DNA of 6,091 bases from Cytophagales bacterium (GCA_003537495.1 DPSB01000373.1:1-6091), one strand, 5' to 3'; numbered from the stretch's first letter, positions 1-6,080 are shown. Notes: generated from the letters alone by a model not told the origin. Translations and numbers: made by a program.

Positions 1-222
1 ACCTACACCATGAATAAAAACAGTATGTTGAAAAAAACGCGCTGGTTTGTGATGGATGTTGTAGATGATTCGCGAAGTAAACCTAGTACGGAAGAAGACA
101 TTGAAGAACTGCGCTGGATGACGCAAAAAGAAGTGTATCACGCCCTCGAAAACTCGTATAAGTCAATACGGTTTGTATTTGAAGAGTATTACCGCAAGAG
201 AGAAGCGAAGAATCCTACTTAA
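1..222 (+). CDS. Nudix hydrolase, C-terminal part (5' end outside window)
   Basis: The reading frame is open from base 1 (Thr-Tyr-Thr before the first ATG at 10) to TAA at 220-222, so the ATG at 10 is internal and only the last 73 residues are visible. The pattern LKKTRWFVMDV, then EEDIEELRWM, then ALENSYKSIRFVFEEYY matches the C-terminal half of the Bacteroidota Nudix hydrolases of roughly 200 residues: a strand in the Nudix fold, the 'EEdIEEvrW' strand after the Nudix box, and the last helix. The Nudix box and catalytic glutamates must lie upstream of the window and cannot be checked. Such enzymes cleave nucleoside diphosphate derivatives; the substrate is unknown. The stop codon abuts the stop of convergent coaD with no spacer. 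As I recall, a Nudix gene beside coaD is common in Bacteroidota. An alternative, a 70-residue stand-alone protein from the ATG at 10, is less likely because the homology-like pattern runs through it. Confidence 0.8.
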   Translation, partial: TYTMNKNSMLKKTRWFVMDVVDDSRSKPSTEEDIEELRWMTQKEVYHALENSYKSIRFVFEEYYRKREAKNPT

Positions 223-678
223 TCAGAGTTTGTAAGGAATCAGGGAAGAAACATCGCCATTATAGCGATGTACTTCGCGGATAATGCTGGAACTGATAGC
301 GGCAAATGCAGGCGATGTAATCAAAAACACCGATTCCAATTCTGGGTTAAGTTGCCGGTTTACTTGCGCTATACTGTTTTCGTATTCAAAGTCTGTAGTG
401 TTACGCAAACCACGAAGTAAGTACCGCGCACCATTTCGCTTGGCAAACTCGGCCGTTAGTTCCGAAAATGTTTGAACCGAAATACGCGGCTCATTTTTAA
501 AGGTCTCATTTATTTTCTCTACCATAAATTCGATAGGGAAGTAGCGCTGACTTTTAGCACTGTTATAACCAATGGCAACAATAATTCTGTCAAACACACC
601 TAAACCCCGCAATACAATATCCTGGTGTCCTTTAGTGAATGGATCGAACGAGCCGGGGAAAATGGCTACACGGCTCAT
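223..678 (-). CDS. coaD: Phosphopantetheine adenylyltransferase CoaD
   Basis: CoaD catalyses the fourth step of coenzyme A synthesis in the cytoplasm: 4'-phosphopantetheine plus ATP gives dephospho-CoA and pyrophosphate. The 151-residue protein is full length (E. coli CoaD has 159). It starts with the nucleotidyltransferase signature FPGSFDPFTKGH (7-18), whose T/SxGH motif ends in His18. Lys42 lies where the family has its substrate-binding lysine. The RGLRNTTDFEYE segment (89-100) contributes the arginines and glutamate of the active site, and ISSSIIRE (128-135) is the second nucleotide-binding signature. The ATG start at 678 overlaps the TGA of DUF3822 as ATGA, so it is probably translated by coupling as the last gene of a three-gene operon. 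Its TGA stop at 225-223 directly abuts the stop of the convergent Nudix gene. No key residue is missing and no frameshift is seen. Confidence 0.97.
   Translation of the reverse strand: MSRVAIFPGSFDPFTKGHQDIVLRGLGVFDRIIVAIGYNSAKSQRYFPIEFMVEKINETFKNEPRISVQTFSELTAEFAKRNGARYLLRGLRNTTDFEYENSIAQVNRQLNPELESVFLITSPAFAAISSSIIREVHRYNGDVSSLIPYKL
251..271. repeat. Perfect 7-bp inverted repeat inside the 3' end of coaD
   Basis: ACATCGC (251-257) and GCGATGT (265-271) are exact reverse complements around a 7-base loop. It lies within coaD codons for the HRYNGDV region, about 30 bases past the stop of the convergent Nudix gene. Neither side carries a T-tract, so it is not a typical intrinsic terminator. 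It could act as a 3'-end stabilising hairpin for either transcript, or be chance. Confidence 0.35.
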
Positions 679-1562
679 GCTTTAAGTAGGTAAATGGAGT
701 ATAGATCGAAGAAATGATGTTCCTGCACTTCATCAAACAAATAACCAAACTTGAGATAAGCAGGTCGGCCACCAAAGCCAACATTGCGTACGTATTTTAC
801 AAACTCCAGGTAGTGGGGTGAGTTTTTGCCTATGTAGCCCCACAGAACTATCTGACTGGTGTTCTGATCCATGCCCAAACCTTTCAGCACCAGCATAATG
901 TACTTTACATAATCTGAAAACTGTTTGATCAGAAATTGATTGTAGTACAGAAGTTTACCGTTTGATACGGCCAGTATATGCAGCTTAAAACGATCTACAT
1001 AAATATAAAGCGGGTTCTCATTGGCTTTGGCATATTCCAAAACACCTTCAATCAACGCTGCGGATTGATGTACCAGTGTTAAGCGTGTGTTGGCATAGAT
1101 GCGGTTGAGCCAGGTGTTCAATTCCTTCTGAACAGCAAATACGGTAACGGCATCGCTGCGCTGGTTCTGGCAAACCAGAATGTCTTCCTTTTCGGGATCG
1201 AGTTGTGCATTGAAACGAAGATACTCGGCTGCGGCTTCGGGTAAGAATAGTGAAGCCGGTACCTGCGCAAACTTGGTATTCTTAACTGAGATTCGAACTT
1301 CGCTCCAGAAACCTGCATGTAAAACCGGATGCGAGTCGAACAGTTGCTGGTATTGATTAATCAATTCGCTATGCGAATTGGAATCGCCCAACACATAATC
1401 TTCAAAAAAAACAAGTCGCGAATCTTCTGCGTCAACAATGGCTACTTGTAAATCGCGCACGCCAAACTGAACCAAGAGTGTGTATTGATGAAGTTTTTCT
1501 TCATCAAACCGATCGTCTTTGATCTTCTTTATCAGCTTAAAGCCTTGTGCGGTAGCTTGCAA
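675..1562 (-). CDS. DUF3822 family protein
   Basis: The 295-residue soluble protein matches my recollection of DUF3822, a family essentially limited to Bacteroidota and usually found near coaD and/or rsmD; its function is unknown. Visible hallmarks are the N-terminal FKLIKKIKDDRFD (8-20), the strand-rich YTLLVQFGVRDLQVAIVD (27-44), FAQVPASLF (98-106), EYLRFN (113-118) and a C-terminal half with LYIYVDRFKLHILAVSNGK (185-203) and QIVLWGYIG (237-245). The two strand-turn-strand blocks and the 'IVLWGYIG' strand are reminiscent of the duplicated RNase H-like fold of actin/Hsp70/PilM proteins; that is inference, and the classic phosphate-binding glycines look degenerate. The start is TTG at 1562-1560: an in-frame TAA, the stop of the upstream gene, lies 9 bases before it and no ATG occurs before residue 223, so TTG is the best candidate. 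The TGA stop overlaps the coaD start by four bases. rsmD, often nearby in this family's context, is not seen here. Confidence 0.85.
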   Translation of the reverse strand: MQATAQGFKLIKKIKDDRFDEEKLHQYTLLVQFGVRDLQVAIVDAEDSRLVFFEDYVLGDSNSHSELINQYQQLFDSHPVLHAGFWSEVRISVKNTKFAQVPASLFLPEAAAEYLRFNAQLDPEKEDILVCQNQRSDAVTVFAVQKELNTWLNRIYANTRLTLVHQSAALIEGVLEYAKANENPLYIYVDRFKLHILAVSNGKLLYYNQFLIKQFSDYVKYIMLVLKGLGMDQNTSQIVLWGYIGKNSPHYLEFVKYVRNVGFGGRPAYLKFGYLFDEVQEHHFFDLYSIYLLKA

Positions 1563-1571
1563 AGCAAATGG

Positions 1572-2381
1572 TTATTCCCAGTTACCTGAAGTAGAAACAT
1601 CTAAACGCGAACCGAAGTGCAAAGGCTTACGGTTTTTAGCTTCGTTGCTTTCTTTCCGGCTAGGGTTAACGGGCTTGGGGTCTTTTACCTCAATAACCTG
1701 AACTTTAAGACCACCACGTTCTACCACGCCTACAAAAACTTCGAACTTGCCGCCTTCATTTCCAGGCACGTTACCCAACGTAGCAAGATCAATGTTTGCA
1801 TCGAATACATCATCTGACAGGGTTATAAGTGGTTGACCTTTTTTAAGAGCATCGCCTACTTTAACATCTTCCAGTTTGGTTACAACGCCTTGGTCAACCA
1901 ATTGTGGTTCGTTTACCTTTTCGCCCACTTTAATCTGGTAGGTACGCTGGCTTTTAACCACACGGTCACCCTCTTTTACTTTAAAGCCCATGAAGATTCC
2001 ATCTTCAGAAGCACCTACTGTGTAAGACTTCTTAAAAATTTTATCTCTGGCCGAAACAAATCCGAGGGTGTCAATTATCACAGTAACTTCTTCCTGTCCG
2101 TAAGCTAATTGTTTAATTTCTTCTCTGCGCTGAATGATAGGCACCTGACCATTCCGGATAAAATTGGCCAATGAGTCCCAATTGGCGGTGTAGCGTTTAT
2201 TTACGCTCTGATATACGATTTGAGCCTCGCGAATGAACTTAAGTTTTTCAATTACAGCAGCTTCGGTAGTGGAGATAGATTCACGTTCTTCTATGGTGCC
2301 TTGTACGCTTCGGTACAACAACCAGGCTAAGTAAAGGCTAAGAATCAGGAGTACGCCAGTCAGGATTTTAGTTAAGTTCAT
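1572..2381 (-). CDS. Conserved hypothetical single-pass membrane protein
   Basis: I do not recognise a named family, though the overall pattern is familiar from Bacteroidota proteins encoded beside DUF3822. Of 269 residues, about 6-23 form one hydrophobic helix after a five-residue N-terminus with a single lysine; no signal-peptidase site is obvious, so it is probably anchored with most of the protein outside the cytoplasm, though topology is not certain. Residues 40-90 contain a helix with a repeated pattern (AAVIEKLKFIREAQIVYQ, then YTANWDSLANFI and an 'NGQVPIIQ' turn) resembling the part after the helix of pseudopilin-like proteins. Residues 98-230 are strand-rich, including VGDALKKGQPLITL (175-188), which superficially resembles a lipoyl/HlyD-type hairpin. 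A basic linker (234-252) precedes a C-terminal LHFGSRLDVSTSGNWE. It is the first gene of the operon with DUF3822 (9-base gap) and coaD. ATG at 2381 is supported because the membrane helix begins right after it. Confidence 0.75.
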   Translation of the reverse strand: MNLTKILTGVLLILSLYLAWLLYRSVQGTIEERESISTTEAAVIEKLKFIREAQIVYQSVNKRYTANWDSLANFIRNGQVPIIQRREEIKQLAYGQEEVTVIIDTLGFVSARDKIFKKSYTVGASEDGIFMGFKVKEGDRVVKSQRTYQIKVGEKVNEPQLVDQGVVTKLEDVKVGDALKKGQPLITLSDDVFDANIDLATLGNVPGNEGGKFEVFVGVVERGGLKVQVIEVKDPKPVNPSRKESNEAKNRKPLHFGSRLDVSTSGNWE

Positions 2382-2400
2382 TGGTTACAGGTTTAGCTTG

Positions 2401-2432
2401 CAATTATAAATATTTTATGCCGTTTAAAACAA
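2401..2432 (-). promoter_or_regulatory. Candidate Bacteroidota-type promoter for the membrane protein-DUF3822-coaD operon
   Basis: On the minus strand, TATAATTG (2408-2401) matches the Bacteroidota -7 box TAnnTTTG at all fixed positions but one. A TTG (2432-2430) lies 21 bases upstream, within the usual range for the -33 element. A start of transcription near 2394 would leave a leader of only about 13 bases before the ATG at 2381. The surrounding sequence is AT-rich, so a chance match is possible. Confidence 0.4.
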
Positions 2433-2465
2433 CCAATTATAACTTAAAATAGCCCCTTAAACGGC
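2419..2465. repeat. 9-bp inverted repeat across the Nudix stop codon and the operon promoter
   Basis: GCCGTTTAA (2419-2427) and TTAAACGGC (2457-2465) are exact reverse complements separated by 29 bases. The right arm lies in the last codons of the Nudix gene, the left arm inside the candidate promoter between its -33 and -7 elements. There is no U-tract after the minus-strand stem and the loop is long, so it is not a typical terminator; an operator or a long-range RNA stem is possible, as is chance. Confidence 0.35.
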
Positions 2466-2910
2466 CAATTTGAGCTATATCGGATGTCTCTTTAAAAATG
2501 CCGTGCAGGTGGGCCAGCGGGATGCTTCTGATTTGCGTGTCATCGAAAAAACGAACGTCTTGAATGACCTGCCGGTTGCCCAGTTCAGGGTCTTGCCCGG
2601 TTGTCAGATTTCCCCCCGTTATGCTTACCTGAAAGAACAATTCTACCGCATGCAGCGGTAACCGAATAAATTCGCAGGCAAATAAAAAGTCACGAACTTC
2701 TATGCTTAACCCGGTTTCTTCTTTGAATTCGCGCACCAGCGCCTCGTGTGCAGATTCGCCAGTTTGAATGCCTCCGCCCGGTGGTGCCCAGAAATGTGGT
2801 GTGCCTAACCCGGTATGATTCACTAAAAGTATCTCCCCCTGGTGGATGCAAATACCGCATACACGCACGCGTAATTTATTTCCAAAGATTTCCTGAACCG
2901 GGGTTGTCAT
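2437..2910 (-). CDS. Nudix hydrolase, complete
   Basis: The 157-residue protein carries a perfect Nudix box GX5EX7REUXEEXGU at 46-68 (Gly46, Glu52, Arg60, Glu61, Glu64, Glu65, Gly67, Leu68), which binds the metal ions and catalyses cleavage of a nucleoside diphosphate linked to another group. The strand before it (VRVCGICIHQGEILLVNH, 15-32) and the FWAPPGGGI entry (40-48) are typical of small Nudix enzymes that clean up oxidised or unusual nucleotides or act on ADP-sugars; the substrate cannot be told from sequence. No extra domain is present. ATG at 2910 gives a standard N-terminus reaching the first strand after about 12 residues. It lies 55 bases upstream of the membrane protein gene on the same strand, so partial readthrough into that operon is possible, and it is divergent from the DUF1573 gene. 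It is not a close copy of the Nudix fragment at the window start: the C-terminal halves differ clearly. Confidence 0.93.
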   Translation of the reverse strand: MTTPVQEIFGNKLRVRVCGICIHQGEILLVNHTGLGTPHFWAPPGGGIQTGESAHEALVREFKEETGLSIEVRDFLFACEFIRLPLHAVELFFQVSITGGNLTTGQDPELGNRQVIQDVRFFDDTQIRSIPLAHLHGIFKETSDIAQIGRLRGYFKL

Positions 2911-2933
2911 AAATTCGTTGTGCAGAAAGTTAC

Positions 2934-2979
2934 GGTTCTTAAAATTTAGTAGCGATTCATTCTAAAATTTTTAAGAATC
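2934..2979. repeat. Imperfect inverted repeat in the Nudix/DUF1573 divergent spacer
   Basis: TTCTTAAAATTTAG (2936-2949) pairs with CTAAAATTTTTAAGAA (2962-2977) apart from two single-base bulges, and one more G:C pair can form at 2934/2979 after a G/T mismatch. The loop has 12 bases. The site sits in the middle of the roughly 125-base spacer between two divergent genes, where an operator would be expected and a terminator would not. The rest of the spacer (2911-3035) is AT-rich; I find no convincing -7/-33 pair on either strand, only a partial TAACTTTC match on the minus strand at 2932-2925. Confidence 0.4.
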
Positions 2980-3035
2980 ATTAAAATAAAATCCGAACGG
3001 TTTCGGTTTAGAGAGAAACAGGTAATGGCGTGCGT

Positions 3036-3431
3036 ATGATAAAGAGAATAATTCCGATGGCAATGTGGTTGCTGGCAACCGCTGCGCTGGCCCAAGAACC
3101 TTCAAACGGTCCTGTTATTACCTGGGAAAAACTAAGCCATGAGTTTGGCGATATTGTTCAGGGCGAAAAAATTGAGCACACCTTTAAATTCAAGAACACT
3201 GGTACTGCGGCTCTGGTAATCACCAATGTAGAAGTTACCTGTGGGTGTACCGTGCCCAAAGGCTGGCCGCGCGACCCAATTATGCCTGGAGATAAAGGCG
3301 AGATTACAGTGGCCTTTAATAGCTCAGGTAAAGTGGGCCGGCAAAATAAAGTGGTAACCATTACTTCAAACTCTATTGGTACTACCAATCAGGTAATGAT
3401 TGTGGCCAATGTGTTGGATAAAAAACTTTAA
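3036..3431 (+). CDS. Secreted DUF1573 family protein
   Basis: A Sec signal peptide is clear: Lys-Arg at 3-4, a hydrophobic core to about residue 16 and a cleavage site after ALA19 before Gln20 (numbering from the ATG at 3036). The mature part of about 112 residues is one DUF1573 domain, an immunoglobulin-like beta sandwich related to ASH/MSP-type domains: HEFGDIVQGEKIEHTFKFKN (35-54), NTGTAALVITNV, the signature TCGCT (68-72), the MPGDKGEITVAFN turn (83-95) and the final VVTITSNS strand. The family is very common in Bacteroidota; its role is unknown but an exported, possibly envelope-associated binding module fits. A GTG at 3030 would add two residues; I prefer ATG 3036 because it is a stronger start and keeps an ordinary signal peptide. 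The stop overlaps the stop of convergent DUF423. No lipobox cysteine is present, so it should be soluble after cleavage. Confidence 0.9.
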   Translation: MIKRIIPMAMWLLATAALAQEPSNGPVITWEKLSHEFGDIVQGEKIEHTFKFKNTGTAALVITNVEVTCGCTVPKGWPRDPIMPGDKGEITVAFNSSGKVGRQNKVVTITSNSIGTTNQVMIVANVLDKKL

Positions 3432-3441
3432 TCGCGTAAAG
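3426..3441 (-). terminator. Weak terminator-like hairpin over the convergent stop codons
   Basis: On the minus strand CTTTA (3441-3437) and TAAAG (3430-3426) can pair around a 6-base CGCGAT loop and are followed directly by six T (3425-3420). This has the layout of an intrinsic terminator for the yggS-DUF423 unit, but the stem is only 5 bp and AT-rich, so it would be weak. It contains the stop codons of both DUF423 and DUF1573. There is no T-tract on the plus-strand side. Confidence 0.3.
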
Positions 3442-3802
3442 CCGAAGCGATAAGGCAACCCCATCCACCTAAAAAACAAACTCCGCCCAATGGAGTTATC
3501 ATGCCCAACGAGGATACATTGGCTATTGCCATAATGAAGAGGCTTCCACTAAACAGGAGTATTCCAACAATCATTAACACACTGGCGACTTTAAGTAATT
3601 TGTGCTCCTTCTTTTGCAGCAACAGGGCTATGGCTAACAAAGCAAGGGTGTGATAAAATTGGTACTGAACTGCCAGATCAAAAATCTCCAGTCGATTGTT
3701 GGCCAGCAATGTTGGTTTTAGTGCGTGTGCACCAAACGCCCCCAATGCTACAGCCAGTAAACCCAGTACACCTGCAGCCAGTAGAGTTTGTTTCGAATTC
3801 AT
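3428..3802 (-). CDS. DUF423 family membrane protein (YwdK/YgdD-like)
   Basis: The 124-residue protein is the usual length for DUF423, small inner-membrane proteins of unknown function found widely in bacteria. Four hydrophobic segments are visible at about 6-27, 47-63, 69-92 and 101-120. Family hallmarks are GAFGAHALK (21-29), the YHTLALL start of the second helix (50-56), LFSGSLF (83-89) and TPLGG followed by LGGW (103-114). ATG at 3802 puts the first helix right at the N-terminus, as in homologues. It lies 15 bases behind yggS on the same strand, so the two are probably co-transcribed; I see no functional link beyond that. Its TAA and the TAA of the convergent DUF1573 gene share the same TTAA, a 4-base overlap of the two reading frames. 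Confidence 0.92.
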   Translation of the reverse strand: MNSKQTLLAAGVLGLLAVALGAFGAHALKPTLLANNRLEIFDLAVQYQFYHTLALLAIALLLQKKEHKLLKVASVLMIVGILLFSGSLFIMAIANVSSLGMITPLGGVCFLGGWGCLIASALRD

Positions 3803-3817
3803 ATCAATTCAAGAATT

Positions 3818-4492
3818 TTAATGATAGTTTCTTTCTCCAAAAATGGCCGTACCGATGCGAACCAACGTGCTTCCACTTGAAATGGCAATTTTATAATCGG
3901 CACTCATGCCCATTGATAACTCAGTCATGCTCACATTAGTGGGCAGCACGCGTTGCTTTAGTTTATCAAAAAGTTTTTTGAGTTGACCAAACTCTTCCCG
4001 AATCTGATCCTGATTTTGAGTAAACGTAGCCATGCCCATTAAGCCAACAATTTCTACAGCCGGATAAGTAGTGGAAAGATCAGCGTTAAGCAAATCAAGC
4101 ACTTCGGCTTCGTCTAATCCAAACTTGGTTTCTTCGCGGGCAATGTACACTTGCAACAAACATTTTATTTTCCGGTTGTGCCTCAGGCCTTGCTTGTTAA
4201 TTTCATCCAAAAGTTTTACCGAATCAACCGAGTGAATAAGGCCTACAAAAGGTGCGATATACTTTACCTTGTTTGTTTGCAGATGGCCAATCATGTGCCA
4301 TTCAATATCGGCTGGTAGTTGCTGTTGCTTGGCCGCCATTTCCTGGGCTTTGTTTTCGCCAAATATCCGTTGCCCGGCAGCATAAGCCTCTTGTATTAAA
4401 CTAACCGGTTGCGTTTTACTTACAGCAATCAATCTGCAATCCGTACCTTGCAGTTCAGCCAAAAGCGTGTTGATATTATTTTTAATAACCAT
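3818..4492 (-). CDS. yggS: YggS family pyridoxal 5'-phosphate homeostasis protein
   Basis: This is the PLP-binding protein of the YggS/PROSC/PLPBP family: a single TIM-barrel domain like the N-terminal domain of alanine racemase, without known enzymatic activity, which helps control free PLP and amino acid metabolism in the cytoplasm. All family motifs are present in 224 residues: AVSKTQP with the PLP lysine Lys26, FGENKAQE (44-51), WHMIGHLQTNK (65-75), HSVDS (87-91), LLQVYIAREETKFG (112-125), GLMGMA (150-155), LSMGMSADY (192-200) and GSTLVRIGTAIFGER (207-221), which binds the phosphate. Length and motif spacing are normal. ATG at 4492 is followed by a short N-terminal helix as in other members. 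It is the first gene of a unit with DUF423 and is divergent, across 50 bases, from the GH3 gene. Confidence 0.96.
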   Translation of the reverse strand: MVIKNNINTLLAELQGTDCRLIAVSKTQPVSLIQEAYAAGQRIFGENKAQEMAAKQQQLPADIEWHMIGHLQTNKVKYIAPFVGLIHSVDSVKLLDEINKQGLRHNRKIKCLLQVYIAREETKFGLDEAEVLDLLNADLSTTYPAVEIVGLMGMATFTQNQDQIREEFGQLKKLFDKLKQRVLPTNVSMTELSMGMSADYKIAISSGSTLVRIGTAIFGERNYH

Positions 4493-4542
4493 TTAATAAT
4501 TTCGCGCGTTCTATCGCGTAACTTTTCACTTTACACAAAGGT
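4493..4542. promoter_or_regulatory. Divergent yggS/GH3 promoter region
   Basis: These 50 bases must hold the start signals for both genes unless they lie inside the neighbouring coding regions. Plus strand: TAACTTTT (4519-4526) fits the -7 box TAnnTTTG except the last base, but no TTG lies at the right distance upstream. Minus strand: TTTG (4539-4536) could be a -33 element for yggS but the -7 position is poor. CGCGTT (4505-4510) and CGCGTA (4515-4520) form a near direct repeat with a 10-base period, one helical turn, next to the plus-strand -7 candidate. Confidence 0.35.
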
Positions 4543-6075
4543 ATGGCCATACTTGGAACGTTGCTTAAAAAGGGCATAAAACTTAGAGAAAACCTCGATC
4601 AGGAATATACCTCACCCTTCGAATTACAAAAGCAGGAGTTAAAAGACCTGATGATAACCGCCAGCCAGACTGAGTTTGGAAAATATTACAACTTTCAGGG
4701 GCTGCTTACCGAATTCAGAAAAAATCACCACGCATTTTACAATGCCTTTAAAAGTTCGGTACCCATTCACGATTACAACAAGATTTATAAAGACTGGTGG
4801 CACCTCTCCATTAAAGGAGCCAAGAATATTTGTTGGCCGGGTCGCACTAAATATTTCGCGTTAAGCTCGGGCACTTCCGAAGCTGCCAGCAAGCATATTC
4901 CGGTAACGAAGGAGATGACCAAAGCCATTCAGCGCACCAGCATCCGGCAGATACTAAGCCTTTCGAAGTACGATTTACCCTCAGAAGTTTTTGAGTCGGG
5001 CATTCTGATGATTGGCGGAAGCACACACCTCAATAAAAAAGGAAGTTATTTTGAAGGCGACTTAAGCGGTATTCAGGCAGCCCGGTTGCCGTTTTGGTTT
5101 CAACATTTCTATAAACCCGGAAAGAAGATTGCCTCAAACCGTGTGTGGGACGATAAGCTGAATGAAATTGTGCGCAAAGCCCGCGATTGGGATATTGGAA
5201 TAATTGTAGGCGTGCCTGCGTGGATTCAGATTCTGCTTGAGAAAATAATTGAGCATCATAAAGTAGATCATATTCACGACATCTGGCCCAACTTATTGAT
5301 TTATGTGCATGGTGGCGTGGCAATGGATCCATACCGGAAGGGCTTCGAAAAATTACTCGGTCGCCCGATCTATTATATAGAAACATACCTCGCTTCCGAA
5401 GGATTTATTGCTTACCAGGCAATGCCCAAGCGCAAAACCATGCGCCTTGTTTTAAACAATGGTATCTTCTATGAGTTTGTACCTTTCGATGAGAAAAACT
5501 TTCTGCCTTCAGGCGAGATTAAGCCCGATGCCAATACGCTATTGATTGATGAAGTTGAAGAAGGTAAAGAATATGCCATTTTACTTTCTACCTGTGCGGG
5601 TGCGTGGCGTTACCTGATTGGCGATGTAATTAAATTTGTATCGTTGGAAGAAAGTGAGATCGTAATCACCGGTCGCACCAAACATTTTTTGAGTTTGTGT
5701 GGCGAACACCTTTCGGTGGATAACATGAACAAAGCTATAGAGCTGGTTTCAAACGAAATGAATCTGGATATTCCGGAATTTACCGTAGCGGGTATTCCTT
5801 ACGATTCGCTCTTTGCCCACCATTGGTTTATTGGTACCGATGATAAAGTAGATGCTGAAAAATTGGCTGAACAAATTGATTCCCATCTGAAAGAACTTAA
5901 CGATGATTACTCAGTGGAACGAAGTGCGGCATTAAAAAAAGTATTGGTAACCGTTTTGCCTGTTAATAAATTTTATCAATGGATGGAAACGAAAGGTAAA
6001 GTAGGTGGTCAGAATAAATTTCCGAGGGTAATGAAGAGTGGCCAGTTAGAAGAGTGGATTAAATTCATTGCCTGA
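4543..6075 (+). CDS. GH3 family adenylate-forming enzyme (GH3 auxin-responsive promoter family)
   Basis: The 510-residue protein is a full-length bacterial member of the GH3 family, within the ANL superfamily that activates carboxylic acids with ATP; plant members conjugate auxin or jasmonate to amino acids. The three ATP-binding motifs are present: SSGTSEA (108-114), YLASEGF (282-288, the YxASE-type motif) and YLIGD (357-361). The hinge region GRTKHFLSLCGEHLS (377-391) leads into the small C-terminal domain, which ends in GKVGGQNKFPRV (485-496), where a lysine would complete the active site. The substrate and acceptor in bacteria are unknown, so the name should not be read as a role in auxin signalling. 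ATG at 4543 gives the usual MAILGTLLKKGIKL start; AAAGG lies too close to the ATG to be a classical ribosome binding site. No signal peptide or membrane helix is seen, so it is cytoplasmic. Confidence 0.93.
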   Translation: MAILGTLLKKGIKLRENLDQEYTSPFELQKQELKDLMITASQTEFGKYYNFQGLLTEFRKNHHAFYNAFKSSVPIHDYNKIYKDWWHLSIKGAKNICWPGRTKYFALSSGTSEAASKHIPVTKEMTKAIQRTSIRQILSLSKYDLPSEVFESGILMIGGSTHLNKKGSYFEGDLSGIQAARLPFWFQHFYKPGKKIASNRVWDDKLNEIVRKARDWDIGIIVGVPAWIQILLEKIIEHHKVDHIHDIWPNLLIYVHGGVAMDPYRKGFEKLLGRPIYYIETYLASEGFIAYQAMPKRKTMRLVLNNGIFYEFVPFDEKNFLPSGEIKPDANTLLIDEVEEGKEYAILLSTCAGAWRYLIGDVIKFVSLEESEIVITGRTKHFLSLCGEHLSVDNMNKAIELVSNEMNLDIPEFTVAGIPYDSLFAHHWFIGTDDKVDAEKLAEQIDSHLKELNDDYSVERSAALKKVLVTVLPVNKFYQWMETKGKVGGQNKFPRVMKSGQLEEWIKFIA

Positions 6076-6080
6076 CGGGA

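Noticed and set aside
175..678. Possible fusion or overlap between the Nudix fragment and coaD
   Set aside because: They are on opposite strands with separate, adjacent stop codons, so no fusion exists.
1698..1860. Lipoyl/HlyD-like domain in the membrane protein (VGDALKKGQPLITL)
   Set aside because: Only one short hairpin phrase matches; there is no lipoyl-lysine motif, coiled-coil hairpin or second half of the domain.
1617..2108. Open frames of 66 and 91 codons on the plus strand opposite the membrane protein gene
   Set aside because: They lie entirely antisense to a well-supported gene and show no recognisable domain.
3158..3388. 76-codon minus-strand frame opposite DUF1573
   Set aside because: The plus-strand frame has a signal peptide and the DUF1573 signature; the antisense frame has no motif.
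5030..5386. 118-codon minus-strand frame inside the GH3 gene
   Set aside because: It is a shadow of the GH3 coding frame, which has clear family motifs through this region.
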